From contig NZ_CH724125.1 in NCBI RefSeq assembly GCF_000153345.1, positions 1 to 48,456 on the forward strand: 48,456 nt of DNA, written 5' to 3'. The notes beneath the pieces are model-generated. The model saw only the letters and a program-made list of their open reading frames with translations, was not told where the DNA came from and made no database searches. Below are positions 8,341-17,421 of this stretch, in pieces. How positions within the stretch are numbered: position 1 is the first letter of the stretch; the number at the start of each line of letters is the position of its first letter. The translations under genes and the position numbers were made by a program. Origin of the DNA: Neptuniibacter caesariensis (lineage in GTDB: Bacteria; Pseudomonadota; Gammaproteobacteria; Pseudomonadales; Balneatricaceae).

Positions 8341-9635
8341 TTGAAGTTGCTCTGATGGCTGTTGCTGTACTGGTTATTCTGCTGACTCTGGGTGTGCCAC
8401 TTCCGTACTGTTTTGGTGGCGGTTTGATGGTGATGTACTTCATGGGCGATGTTGTCATGAAAGGCAACATGCTCTGGGGCTTCCAGCAGCTGGGCAATCC
8501 GGTACTGCTGGCGATTCCACTGTTCGTCCTGGCAGGCACGATTATGAGTGTCAGCGGGATAGCCGCCAGTTTGCTCCGCTTTGTAAATATCTTTGTTGGT
8601 CATCTGCGTGGTGGTCTGGGTGTGGTGGCGACTATTAGCTGTGCACTGATCGGCGCGATCTCTGGCTCAGGTTTGACCGGGGTAGCTGCAATCGGCCCAC
8701 TGTTGATTCCTGAGATGGAGAAGCAGGGATATCCGCGTGAATACGCTACGGCACTGATTGCCAATGCATCCTTGTTAGGCCTTTTGATCCCGCCAAGCGT
8801 GACCATGATCGTTTATGGCTGGGTAACTGATACATCGATTCTGGCGTGTTTCCTGGCGACCTTAGGTCCGGGCCTGCTGATCATGGCGAACTTCTCGGTT
8901 GTTAACGTCTGGTTGGCACGTAAGTTTCCACTCAAGCTGGAGGATCGTCCTAAAGGGGAAGAGTTTGTTGCTGAGGTTACCCAGCGTGGTTTTAAGGCAA
9001 CACCAGCGCTGTTGATGCCTGTCATCATCCTGGGTGGTATCTATGGCGGGATTATGACCCCAACTGAAGCGGCTGCGGTTGCGGTGATCTATGCGATTCC
9101 GGTTGGTTTCCTGATCTACAAAGGTCTGGATTGGAAAACTTTCCTGGGGGCAGGTAAAGAAGCGTCGACCTCGGTTGGTGCGATCATGGTGATGATTCTG
9201 TTCTCTATGATCCTTTCTCAGATGTTTGTGTTGGAGAGCATTCCTCAGGCCATTGTTGAGTCGATCTTTGCGATCACTGATAACAAAGTTGTCCTGCTTA
9301 TCCTGATCAATGTTCTGTTATTCCTGGTGGGCATGGTCGTCAATGATGTGACAGCGATCATTTTGATTGCGCCTCTACTGCTGCCATTGATGGAAGCGAT
9401 TGGCATTAGCCCGGTTCAGTTCGCAGCCATCATGGGTGTTAACACAGCTATGGGTGGTGTAACGCCTCCTTACGCTTCGATTCTTTACCTTGGTGCCCGC
9501 ATCGGCAAGGTCAAGGTAACTAAAGTAATTCGTCCTGCAATGATTCTGATCCTTACCGGCTATCTGCCAGTAGTGTTCCTGACGTCATTCTGGTCTGACT
9601 TGTCGCTCTACCTGCCACGAGTCTTTGGATACTAA
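8337..9635 (+). CDS. TRAP transporter large permease (DctM family)
   Basis: The large subunit of the TRAP transporter forms the ion-coupled transport channel. It is 432 residues with about 12 hydrophobic segments. Family motifs are visible: GSGLTGVAAIGPLLIPEM, PPSVTMIVYGW, GIYGGIMTPTEAAAVAV and MGVNTAMGGVTPPYASILYL. It overlaps the DctQ gene by 4 bp and is followed by a hairpin and then the binding-protein gene. The TRAP families known to me use mainly carboxylate-bearing substrates, which fits an amino acid or opine. Confidence 0.96.
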   Translation: MIEVALMAVAVLVILLTLGVPLPYCFGGGLMVMYFMGDVVMKGNMLWGFQQLGNPVLLAIPLFVLAGTIMSVSGIAASLLRFVNIFVGHLRGGLGVVATISCALIGAISGSGLTGVAAIGPLLIPEMEKQGYPREYATALIANASLLGLLIPPSVTMIVYGWVTDTSILACFLATLGPGLLIMANFSVVNVWLARKFPLKLEDRPKGEEFVAEVTQRGFKATPALLMPVIILGGIYGGIMTPTEAAAVAVIYAIPVGFLIYKGLDWKTFLGAGKEASTSVGAIMVMILFSMILSQMFVLESIPQAIVESIFAITDNKVVLLILINVLLFLVGMVVNDVTAIILIAPLLLPLMEAIGISPVQFAAIMGVNTAMGGVTPPYASILYLGARIGKVKVTKVIRPAMILILTGYLPVVFLTSFWSDLSLYLPRVFGY

Positions 9636-9658
9636 AGCAAGATCCTGAAAGATCCTGA

Positions 9659-9679
9659 TCCCGGCGCCAAAAGCCGGGA
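9659..9679 (+). other. Intercistronic hairpin between dctM and dctP
   Basis: TCCCGGC (9659-9665) pairs with GCCGGGA (9673-9679) around a 7-base loop, with no T-run. A direct repeat GATCCTGA (9641-9648 and 9651-9658) precedes it. Such stems often mark mRNA processing points ahead of a highly expressed binding-protein gene; that role is inference here. Confidence 0.6.
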
Positions 9680-9708
9680 CATACAAAAACAAATACAGAG
9701 GATAGAAA

Positions 9709-10713
9709 ATGAAACCTTTTCGCTTTAATAAAACCCTGGGCGCTGCGCTAGTAGCGGGTGCTATGAGCTTGACTGCTGTTGCTGAAGCAGCGACGCTGAA
9801 GATTAGCCATATCCGTCCACAAGGCGCGATAGTTGACCTGGAGCTTAAAGACTTTGCTGCTAATGTTGATAAAGCTACTGAAGGCGATGTGAAAGTTAAA
9901 ATCTTTGCTGCGAGTGCATTGGGTGATTACACCACTGTACAGGAGCGTATCTCCGTGGGTGCGGTAGATATGGCGGTTCAGCCAGCAGCTACAGCAGCAT
10001 CACGCCAGATGCAGATTACCTACTTCCCTTATGTGGCGGCTAACTGGGAGCAGGCAAAAGTTGCTTACGGCCCAGGTGGCGCGATCTATGAGGCGATGAA
10101 AGGCCTTTATGCTAAGCAGGACATTACCATGCTGGCTGCATATCCGGTTTATTTCGGCGGCGTTGCTCTGAATACTGACGCAGTTTCACCGGGTAACCCA
10201 AATGTTGATAAAGGGATTAAGGTACGAGTGCCTGGAATCAAAAGCTTCCAGCTGACCTCTGACTCACTGGGTTATATCAGTTCGCCGATTCCTTTCTCAG
10301 AAGCTTTCACTGCAGTACAGACAGGTGTAGTTGATGGTGTGATCGGTTCTGGTGCGGAGGGTTACTATGCTTCTTTCCGTGATGTGACTAAAACTTACAT
10401 TCCGGTTAACACGCACTTTGAAGCCTGGTACATGCTGATTAACTCTGAAACGCTGGCTGATATGGATGCGGATGACCGCGAAGCTTTGATCAAAGCGGCG
10501 AAAGAGTTTGAAGCCAAACGCTGGGAACGTGCTGAATCAGACCAGTCTGACTACGAGCAGAAGCTGGCAGAATATGGCGCAACAATTGTAAAACTGTCTG
10601 ATGATGAGCTGGCGGCAGCAGCGAAAAAAGTACGTGCTGAAGTATGGCCAAAAATCCTTGATGACATCGGTGCTGAGTGGGGACAGGGCGTTCTTGATCA
10701 GATCGCTAACTAA
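9709..10713 (+). CDS. TRAP transporter substrate-binding protein (DctP family)
   Basis: This periplasmic receptor delivers substrate to the DctQM permease. The 334-residue protein starts with a Sec signal peptide (about residues 1-27, ending AVAEA before ATLKISH). The family's substrate-carboxylate arginine is expected in KGIKVRVPGIKSF and is present. The FTAVQTGVVDGVIG block also matches DctP proteins. The gene is preceded by GAGGATAG at a good spacing and bracketed by two hairpins, which suggests it is expressed above its neighbours. Ligand identity cannot be read. Confidence 0.95.
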   Translation: MKPFRFNKTLGAALVAGAMSLTAVAEAATLKISHIRPQGAIVDLELKDFAANVDKATEGDVKVKIFAASALGDYTTVQERISVGAVDMAVQPAATAASRQMQITYFPYVAANWEQAKVAYGPGGAIYEAMKGLYAKQDITMLAAYPVYFGGVALNTDAVSPGNPNVDKGIKVRVPGIKSFQLTSDSLGYISSPIPFSEAFTAVQTGVVDGVIGSGAEGYYASFRDVTKTYIPVNTHFEAWYMLINSETLADMDADDREALIKAAKEFEAKRWERAESDQSDYEQKLAEYGATIVKLSDDELAAAAKKVRAEVWPKILDDIGAEWGQGVLDQIAN

Positions 10714-10729
10714 TCCTCATCTATAAATA

Positions 10730-10763
10730 GGTAACCAGGCGATCCAGCGAATGCCTGGTTACC
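10730..10763 (+). other. Intercistronic hairpin after dctP
   Basis: An 11-bp perfect stem pairs 10730-10740 with 10753-10763 around a 12-base loop. No T-run follows, so it is probably an mRNA stabiliser or a partial terminator that lowers expression of the dehydrogenase genes relative to the binding protein. Confidence 0.65.
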
Positions 10764-10848
10764 ACTTCTCCCATTTAGTTTTTTAAATGGTTGTGTGCCT
10801 GCTTGAGGGCCATGACCCGGGCATCTTATTGCCTGAAAGGTATCCACT

Positions 10849-11232
10849 ATGTTCCGTTTTCTGGCGCAGCGACCAGAGCATACTGTCCAGCTGCATATTA
10901 ATGACCAAGAGATAAACGTTCCAGCAGGGAGTTCTGTCTGGGCTGCAATGGCTGTTGCAGGTGAAACGACGACTCGTCTGTCATCAGTATCTGAAAAAGA
11001 GCGCTCTGCGTATTGTGCGATGGGTGTTTGCTTTGAGTGTCTGGTTGAGGTGGACGGAGTTCCCAATCGTCAGGCATGCCTAATCGAAGCACGTGAGGGT
11101 ATGCAAGTTAAACGTCAGGAAATTACTCAGGAAAGTTGTCTGCCTTATTTAACGCCGAATTCCACAGAGATTTCGCCTGATGAGGTTGTACAGGTTTTTG
11201 ATGTGCAGAGAGAAAAGGGGGCCTCATGCTAA
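10849..11232 (+). CDS. (2Fe-2S)-binding subunit of an HcnABC/opine-oxidase-like dehydrogenase
   Basis: This 127-residue small subunit resembles HcnA and the small ferredoxin-like subunits of opine and hydroxyproline dehydrogenases. Plant-type [2Fe-2S] ligands are at C56, C61, C64 and C77 (C-x4-C-x2-C-x12-C, in YCAMGVCFEC and QAC). No transmembrane segment is seen. It overlaps the next gene by 7 bp. It should pass electrons between the flavin subunits of a three-part dehydrogenase. The ribosome site AAAGG is present. Confidence 0.88.
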   Translation: MFRFLAQRPEHTVQLHINDQEINVPAGSSVWAAMAVAGETTTRLSSVSEKERSAYCAMGVCFECLVEVDGVPNRQACLIEAREGMQVKRQEITQESCLPYLTPNSTEISPDEVVQVFDVQREKGASC

Positions 11233-12638
11233 GCAGTTACGATCTTGCCATTATTGGTGCAGGCCCTGCAGGAATGTCTGCAGCTATTACAGCCTCACAA
11301 GCCGGGGCGCGGGTTATCGTGCTAGATGATAAAAAACGTGCGGGTGGTCAGATCTACCGGAACGTGACTTACAGCCCTTTAGAATGTCCAGAGAAGCTTG
11401 GTGAAGATTACTTAAGTGGTCAGGCATTAGTAGAAGCTTTTGACCATTGTCAGGCTGAAAAGATGTTTGAAGCGAATGTCTGGCATGTGGGAGAGAATGG
11501 CGAGATTCTATTTTCTCATGATGGAAAAACTAAAAGTCTGACAGCACGTGAAGTCATCATTGGTTGTGGTGCTATGGAGCGTCCGTTTCCTGTGCCAGGC
11601 TGGCATCTAAAGGGGGTGATGTCGGCTGGTAGTGCTCAGGTCATGCTGAAAAATGATGGCTTGGTACGTGATGATGCTGTATTTGTTGGAACAAGTCCGC
11701 TGCTCTACCTGATCGTAGCTCAATACCTTCGTTTAGGGGTAAAGGTGAGAGCGCTTGTCGATACGACACCGTTTTCGGCTTATAAAGATTCAGTTTCGCT
11801 TTTCCCGGCTGCGCTGCGAGGCTACAAAATGTTAGCTAAGGGGCTTGGATTACTTAATGAGATTCGCCGATCTGGCGTGGAAGTATACCGATTCGCTGAC
11901 AGCGTTGAAGTTGTGGGCGAAGAGACGGTTGAGGGGGTTCGTTTTAAGAGTCGCGGCGAATCGATTCAGCTTTCTGCAGAACACCTGTTTTTGCACCAGG
12001 GGGTGATCCCGAACCTGAATATGACCCGATCCATGGGTTTAGAGCATCATTGGTGTAAGCAGCAGCTATGCTGGAAGCCAACCCTTGATCAATGGGGACA
12101 AAGTTCGGTTCCGAATGTGGCCGTTGCTGGAGATAGTAGTGGCATTGTCGGGGCTGATGCCGCCCAGGCAATGGGAAAGGTTGTCGCGCTACAGCGCTTG
12201 GTTCGATTAGGCCTGATAAGCGAGCAGCACCGGGATCTGCAGTCTGCGGATTACCTTGATTTCATTACCCGAATGAATCAATTCAGAGCGTTTATTGATT
12301 GTTTATATCAGCCGGTTGTGGGTCATCGTATACCTGATAGCCCTCAAACCGTTGTCTGCCGGTGTGAAGAGCAGACTGTTGCGCAGCTTAAAGCCGGTTT
12401 CGAAAAAGGAGCCGCAGGACCTGATGAACTCAAAGGCCTGACTCGCTGTGGTATGGGGCCCTGCCAGGGGCGGCAGTGCGGGCATACGGTTTCAGAACTG
12501 CTGGCTAGCTGGCAGGAAAAACCGGTCAGTGAGGTTGGATACTATCGTTTGCGCTCACCTATGCGGCTGTTGAACCTGACAGAGCTGAGTCAGTTTAGCC
12601 AGGTGAGCCCGGTACAGCAGCAGGAGGCTCAATCATGA
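11226..12638 (+). CDS. FAD/NAD(P)-dependent oxidoreductase, HcnB/OoxA-like subunit
   Basis: The 470-residue subunit begins with a dinucleotide-binding motif (IIGAGPAGMSAA) and has a second nucleotide-binding region near 150-165. At the C terminus is a BFD-type [2Fe-2S] segment with C378, C380, C408 and C413, as in HcnB and the A subunits of octopine and nopaline oxidases. It overlaps both neighbours, so the three genes form one unit. The true HCN synthase role (glycine to cyanide) is possible by family but unproven; an opine or secondary-amine oxidase is equally consistent. Confidence 0.88.
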   Translation: MLSSYDLAIIGAGPAGMSAAITASQAGARVIVLDDKKRAGGQIYRNVTYSPLECPEKLGEDYLSGQALVEAFDHCQAEKMFEANVWHVGENGEILFSHDGKTKSLTAREVIIGCGAMERPFPVPGWHLKGVMSAGSAQVMLKNDGLVRDDAVFVGTSPLLYLIVAQYLRLGVKVRALVDTTPFSAYKDSVSLFPAALRGYKMLAKGLGLLNEIRRSGVEVYRFADSVEVVGEETVEGVRFKSRGESIQLSAEHLFLHQGVIPNLNMTRSMGLEHHWCKQQLCWKPTLDQWGQSSVPNVAVAGDSSGIVGADAAQAMGKVVALQRLVRLGLISEQHRDLQSADYLDFITRMNQFRAFIDCLYQPVVGHRIPDSPQTVVCRCEEQTVAQLKAGFEKGAAGPDELKGLTRCGMGPCQGRQCGHTVSELLASWQEKPVSEVGYYRLRSPMRLLNLTELSQFSQVSPVQQQEAQS

Positions 12639-13750
12639 ATGCTGATGTCATTATCATTGGAGGTGGTATTCAGGGCTGTGCGACGGCTTATGAGCTGGCT
12701 AAGAAAGGTGCCTCTGTCATTGTATTGGAGAAAGACCGTGTTTCTCAGCATGCATCGGGTGTTAATGCAGGTGGTGTTCGGGTTCTGGGGCGTCATGTCG
12801 CAGAGGTTGAGTTAAGCAAAGCATCTATGGATTTGTGGCAGGGGCTTGATGATGAGCTTGAAGCGGATACGGGGTTCAGATGTCGATCGCTCATTAATAT
12901 TGCAGCAGATGAGCAGGATATAGAGACCCTGCTCAAGCGTCAGGAACAGATGCATAGCCTGGGCCATTATCATGAAAAGATGATCGATCAACAGGAGTTA
13001 AGAGAGCGACTCCCTTATGTGTCCCCAGGTTGCGTGGGTGGCGTTGTTTCTGAATCCGATGGTTATGCGATCCCTTATAAATCCACTCTGGCTTTTAGAA
13101 ATGCGGCTGCTCGATTAGGAGTCAGGTTTATAGAAGGGGCTGAGGTAAAGCAGATTCGTAGAATTGGCACTACCTGGTTGGTCGAAACGCCATCTCAGCA
13201 ATACGAGGCGCTTAAGCTTGTGAATTGTTCCGGTGCCTGGGCTGATAAAGTCTCGGTGATGATCGGTGATAACGTGCCGCTCACTCATAGTGCCCCCATG
13301 TTAATGATCACATCTCGAATGCCGCATTTCGCAACGCCAGTTGTGGGTGCAGTTAGTCGTCCTTTGTCATTTAAACAGTTTGAGAATGGTACCGTTCTGA
13401 TTGGTGGTGGAGCGAAAGGCTTTGCTGACCGTGATCATAATCGAACCCGGCTTGATTACAGCAAGTTGGCTGTGGGCGCTAAGAATGCGATCGAGTTCTT
13501 TCCGATCATGCGGACCGCTTCAGTCAATCGTATGTGGTCAGGGCTTGAGGCGTATATGCCAGATAACCTGCCGGTGATTGGTGAAAGTGTACGTTCTGAA
13601 AATGCTTTTCATGCCTTTGGCTTTTCTGCGCACGGATTCCAGATGGGGCCCATTATCGGGAAGGTCATGGCAGATCTTGTTCTTACGGGTAAGTCCGGAT
13701 TTGATCTGAGTGCTTTCCGAATAGATCGTTTTGAACGAAAAGTTCTGTAA
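12635..13750 (+). CDS. FAD-dependent amino acid/amine dehydrogenase, HcnC/OoxB-like subunit
   Basis: A 371-residue member of the DAO flavoprotein family (glycine oxidase, sarcosine oxidase, HcnC and opine oxidase B subunit). The FAD-binding motif IIGGGIQGCATAYELAKKGA starts at residue 6, with the matching E of VLEKD. The C-terminal GFSAHGFQMGPIIGK segment is typical of the family. A strong AGGAGG precedes the start, which overlaps the stop of the previous gene (ATGA). This is the likely catalytic subunit that oxidises the C-N bond of the substrate to an imine. Confidence 0.9.
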   Translation: MNADVIIIGGGIQGCATAYELAKKGASVIVLEKDRVSQHASGVNAGGVRVLGRHVAEVELSKASMDLWQGLDDELEADTGFRCRSLINIAADEQDIETLLKRQEQMHSLGHYHEKMIDQQELRERLPYVSPGCVGGVVSESDGYAIPYKSTLAFRNAAARLGVRFIEGAEVKQIRRIGTTWLVETPSQQYEALKLVNCSGAWADKVSVMIGDNVPLTHSAPMLMITSRMPHFATPVVGAVSRPLSFKQFENGTVLIGGGAKGFADRDHNRTRLDYSKLAVGAKNAIEFFPIMRTASVNRMWSGLEAYMPDNLPVIGESVRSENAFHAFGFSAHGFQMGPIIGKVMADLVLTGKSGFDLSAFRIDRFERKVL

Positions 13751-13777
13751 TTTAATTTTTTCTTGTGGAGTAAATCA

Positions 13778-14125
13778 ATGTCAATTGAGCGAATTGGCTC
13801 GACTGAGCGTATGAGTAAAATTGTTAAACACAACGGTACTATCTATCTGTGTGGTCAAACTGCCAGCGCTCCTGAGTGGGATATCACCGAGCAGACTGAG
13901 CGATGCCTGGCTAAGATTGATGCGTTGTTAGAGGAAGCGGGGAGTGAGCGTAACAAGCTGCTTTCAGTAACAATCTACGTGCGTGATATGAAAGACTTTG
14001 CAGCGATGAATGCGGTATGGGATGCCTGGGTGGCGGACTATGAAAAGCCAGCTCGTGCTTGTGTTGAAGCGCGGATGGCGCGTCCTGATCTGCTCGTTGA
14101 ATTTAGCGTTATTGCTGCTCAGTAA
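13778..14125 (+). CDS. RidA-family enamine/imine deaminase
   Basis: A 115-residue RidA/YjgF/UK114-family protein. The ATG at 13778 is chosen because GTGGAG lies just upstream; a TTG 15 bases earlier is in frame but has no ribosome site. The arginine of [19 protein letters not shown] corresponds to the substrate-carboxylate arginine of active RidA proteins. It follows the dehydrogenase genes by 27 bp. Its likely role is to hydrolyse the 2-imino acid released by the oxidase, protecting PLP enzymes such as the nearby aminotransferase. A terminator follows. Confidence 0.9.
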   Translation: MSIERIGSTERMSKIVKHNGTIYLCGQTASAPEWDITEQTERCLAKIDALLEEAGSERNKLLSVTIYVRDMKDFAAMNAVWDAWVADYEKPARACVEARMARPDLLVEFSVIAAQ

Positions 14126-14183
14126 GCCCTTAATGTTCTTGGTGTAAGCTGATTCTATTGTTCGCAGGATCAGACATCCGTTT

Positions 14184-14209
14184 GGCCGCTTTTAAAAGCG
14201 GCCTTTTTT
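14184..14209 (+). terminator. Rho-independent terminator of the TRAP-dehydrogenase-ridA operon
   Basis: A 20-base perfect palindrome (14184-14203, GGCCGC arms with an A/T centre) is followed by six T residues. It closes the + strand operon that begins at dctQ. Confidence 0.9.
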
Positions 14210-14384
14210 GTGCGTATTTCGCCGCAAATGTTTGCAATATGTCGTATTTTGCCAACATGAAAATTTCTATTGTTAGGGTTACAGGCTTGTTGCTGTTCAA
14301 ATACTGATCTATATCTTACATGAAGTCGTAATATTGATGATGCAAATGCTCAGAGAATAAAAACAAGTTTGAGAGGTGTTAATC

Positions 14385-14996
14385 ATGTTGCTGAGTCACG
14401 TACCCGGAATGTTCACCCACCCAGATGCCGAGTGGGAGCTTATCAAGAAAGAGCACAGCAACCCCGGCAGAATATACTTCACTTATATTGGAATTCTCGC
14501 CCTGATTGGGCCGGTCTGCGCCTTTATTTCAACCACTCAGTTTGGTTGGCGTGTTGGCGATGGTGAGCTGATTAAGCTTACTACAATGAGCTCCATTCAA
14601 CTCAATGTTCTAACCTATATTGCGATCCTTGCGGGGGTCTTTGGTTTAGGCTGGATGATTGACTGGATGTCAAAAACATACGGCAGTGGTCATGATGAAT
14701 ATGCAGCTAATGGTATCGCTTTGGCGGCTTATTCCTGTACGCCTCTGTTTTTGGCTGGTTTTGTTTCTCTGTACCCAGTTCCATGGGTAAATATGTTGGC
14801 TTACATGGTTGCCGCAGCTTATGCAGGGTATCTCATCTATGATGGCTTACCTCATGTGCTTGGCATCGATCAGGATCGCGCATTCTTCTTCAGCGGCGCT
14901 ATTCTGACAGTAGGTCTGGTATATCTGGTTACAACCCGCGTAGGGACTGTAATTGTTTGGAATCTTGGATTTGCTCCAGTATTTGTATCTGGTTAA
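14385..14996 (+). CDS. Yip1-family inner membrane protein
   Basis: The 203-residue protein has five likely membrane segments (about 27-48, 75-95, 113-132, 137-157, 171-193) and the N-terminal MFTHPDAEWELIKKE pattern that precedes the first helix in bacterial Yip1-domain proteins such as E. coli YohC. The ATG at 14385 has GAGAGG eight bases upstream; an in-frame GTG three codons earlier overlaps that ribosome site. Function is unknown; the family is loosely linked to membrane organisation. It is followed by a terminator and stands alone. Confidence 0.8.
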   Translation: MLLSHVPGMFTHPDAEWELIKKEHSNPGRIYFTYIGILALIGPVCAFISTTQFGWRVGDGELIKLTTMSSIQLNVLTYIAILAGVFGLGWMIDWMSKTYGSGHDEYAANGIALAAYSCTPLFLAGFVSLYPVPWVNMLAYMVAAAYAGYLIYDGLPHVLGIDQDRAFFFSGAILTVGLVYLVTTRVGTVIVWNLGFAPVFVSG

Positions 14997-15010
14997 GCTC
15001 TGCGAATTAA

Positions 15011-15036
15011 AAAAGGGCATCTTAGATGCCCTTTTT
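15011..15036. terminator. Bidirectional terminator between the Yip1 and GGDEF genes
   Basis: GGGCATC (15015-15021) pairs with GATGCCC (15025-15031) around TTA. A-runs precede it and T-runs follow it, so it can end transcription from both convergent genes. Confidence 0.9.
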
Positions 15037-15065
15037 ATTGCTCAATTATTCGTACGGATCGATGC

Positions 15066-16037
15066 TTAAAATAGCTCAATGTCGTCTTCGTGGACCCTGA
15101 CCTGGCTGTCCATATCCTCAAAATTAACGATCATATTTCGGCCATTGTGTTTCGCGTGATACAAGGCTCTGTCTGCATGCTCAAACAGTAGAAGGGGCGG
15201 GGTGACTGGATCTACCTGCGTATAACCAATGCTGACAGTCACTTTGCCGGAAGGGAAATCATAGTCTTGCACCGCTTGATGAAAGCGTTCCAGAATCTGC
15301 TGGGCTTCCTCTGGGTTTGCATTATTTACGATCGCAACGAATTCTTCGCCTCCGTAGCGAAAAAGAAAATCGGTGTGCCGGAAGGATTTCTTTAGCAGAT
15401 CCGCAAAGTGAAGGAGAACTTCATCACCGTAAAGATGACCGAAGGTGTCATTTATCTTCTTGAAATGGTCAATATCGAGTACCACCATCCACGATGGCTT
15501 AATAGGGTTTAGCTTGTTATTGCGGTGAAAAGTCACCACATCATTCAGCGTAAATTCCATTGTCTGGCGATTAGGTAACCCAGTCAGGTTATCGCGCTCT
15601 TTGGAATCGAGTAGTGATACCTGATTAGCATAGATCCCATACACGCCTTCAACCAAAATAAGATCAGAAGATGAAACCTTTCCCCGAATCAGGATGATTC
15701 GGCGCGGTAACACATCTTTGGTAATATCCAGGAGGATGTAGTCGTCGCCTTTAAATTTGAAGCAGGTGACCCCGCCTTTGCTCTTAGGTAGTGCTTTGAG
15801 CATCAAGTCACGGTTGCGGTCTGAGTAAGACTCATCGAGGGTCATTGGGAAGCGGCGTATGGATAGGCCTGTTTCAGAATTTGGGTCACCAAATATTTCG
15901 TAGGACACTGCTTCTGACACGCCCTCAAGCGAGCAGAAATAGTGCAGCACTGCATGGGTCAGGGAATTGTAGCTTTTGTGCGCAAGGAACTTTGCTGACA
16001 GCTCAAAAGCTTTTTTAATATGTTGGTCTGAACTCAT
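15066..16037 (-). CDS. Diguanylate cyclase with N-terminal sensory region (GGDEF)
   Basis: A 323-residue cytoplasmic protein. The C-terminal half is a GGDEF domain with the active-site GGEEF at 229-233 and an intact inhibitory site RHTD at 220-223, exactly five residues ahead. The metal-binding aspartate is in [17 protein letters not shown]. The first 140 residues are a GAF-like region with no recognisable ligand motif and no membrane segments. It should make cyclic-di-GMP and be product-inhibited. It is transcribed alone. Confidence 0.93.
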   Translation of the reverse strand: MSSDQHIKKAFELSAKFLAHKSYNSLTHAVLHYFCSLEGVSEAVSYEIFGDPNSETGLSIRRFPMTLDESYSDRNRDLMLKALPKSKGGVTCFKFKGDDYILLDITKDVLPRRIILIRGKVSSSDLILVEGVYGIYANQVSLLDSKERDNLTGLPNRQTMEFTLNDVVTFHRNNKLNPIKPSWMVVLDIDHFKKINDTFGHLYGDEVLLHFADLLKKSFRHTDFLFRYGGEEFVAIVNNANPEEAQQILERFHQAVQDYDFPSGKVTVSIGYTQVDPVTPPLLLFEHADRALYHAKHNGRNMIVNFEDMDSQVRVHEDDIELF

Positions 16038-16199
16038 ATTCGCGGTACAAACTGGGCCATAGTCATATAGGGAAATGGTCAGCCTGACCGGTAAATAATC
16101 CTTTAACGATGAATCTATTATAGTTGAAGTAGTTTCGAATAGAAGATGAACGGTCGGTACATCGCCTCTTAAAGCCGATAATATTCGGTGCTCTGGCGT

Positions 16200-17327
16200 C
16201 TATTTCTTAAACGGAAGATATTCACGTAATTGTTGAAGTTGAAGATCTATCTCCTTTGATTCTTCTTCTACAAACTGTCTGATTGCCTGGTTAAACCCAA
16301 CCTCTTTTACCCAATGGGCTGACCAGGTCTCTACAGGCTCAAATCCACGCTGGATCTTGTGCTCACCCTGAGCTCCGGAGTCAAAGCGTTGTAAATTATT
16401 GGCGATGCAATAATCAATACCCTGGTAATAACAGGTTTCGAAATGCAGGCTGTCATATTCATCAAAGCATCCCCAGTAGCGGCCGTAAAGGGTATTGCTA
16501 TCTTTGAGTGACAGTGCGGCGGCAACCGGTTGTTGATCACTGTATGCCAGGATCAACAGAACATGCTCGGGCATGTCTTTAATCAGTTGTGTGAAAAACG
16601 CTTTATTTAGATAGGCTTCCCGGCCGCGTTTAAGGTAGGTCATTCGATAGAACTCGTAGAATATATCTATCTGCTCTTCTGAAATATGCTCACCTTCAAA
16701 GTGCTGGTGGGTTATGCCGTGGGCTTCGACCTTCTGACGCTCTTTCCTAACGCTTTTTCGTTTGCGGGAATTGAAGTGCTCAAGATAATGGGTAAAGGAG
16801 CGGTAACCTTTATTAAACCACTGGTACTGACAGCCTTTGCGTTTGAGTATGTGAGAGGCTGTGAAGCTGTCCTGTTCTGATTCTGTTGGGAACAGCAAGT
16901 GCCAGGAGTTGGCGCTTAATTTCTTACATAGCTGGGGCAGCATTCTTTCAATAACTTCTATCAGAGGCTTGGGATCTTGTTTGGTCAGAATCCTTGTCCC
17001 GCATACAGGGGAGTAGGGTATGGCGGAGACCAGTTTAGGGTAGTAATCCAGCCCGTAGCGGTTATATGCGTCAGCCCAGGCCCAGTCAAAAACGTATTCT
17101 CCATAAGAGTGATTTTTCAGATAAAGCGGCATTACTGCAATAGTTATACCGTTATCTTGAAACTGTAGATGGAGTGGTTGCCAGCCCGTTTTGGCTGACA
17201 CGCTGCCGGATTCTTCAAGGGCATTGAGGAACGCGTACCTGCTGAATGGAAAGTCATCAGGACGGAGTTCATCCCAGACTGTCTCTCCTATTTCACTGAT
17301 TTTATGGCTGAATTTTAGTTCCAGCAT
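16200..17327 (-). CDS. FemAB-like GNAT-family N-acyltransferase (PF04339 type)
   Basis: A 375-residue protein of the COG3146/FemAB_like group, placed in the acetyltransferase superfamily. The landmarks are PFSRYAFLNALEES, MPLYLKNHSYGEYVFDW, SPVCGTRIL and the C-terminal RFDSGAQGEHKIQRGFEPV block. Its substrate is unknown; the group is annotated as predicted N-acyltransferase. It is divergent from the HIT gene, with starts 94 bp apart, so the two may share control. Confidence 0.85.
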   Translation of the reverse strand: MLELKFSHKISEIGETVWDELRPDDFPFSRYAFLNALEESGSVSAKTGWQPLHLQFQDNGITIAVMPLYLKNHSYGEYVFDWAWADAYNRYGLDYYPKLVSAIPYSPVCGTRILTKQDPKPLIEVIERMLPQLCKKLSANSWHLLFPTESEQDSFTASHILKRKGCQYQWFNKGYRSFTHYLEHFNSRKRKSVRKERQKVEAHGITHQHFEGEHISEEQIDIFYEFYRMTYLKRGREAYLNKAFFTQLIKDMPEHVLLILAYSDQQPVAAALSLKDSNTLYGRYWGCFDEYDSLHFETCYYQGIDYCIANNLQRFDSGAQGEHKIQRGFEPVETWSAHWVKEVGFNQAIRQFVEEESKEIDLQLQQLREYLPFKK

Positions 17328-17421
17328 GTCGCGGCTTCCATCGAGTGTTGCTAAGCTAAAAGGAGTTAAGGGTCTTTTCTATTGTAATGACCCTGGCAGC
17401 TATACGTACAGGAGTATTGTA

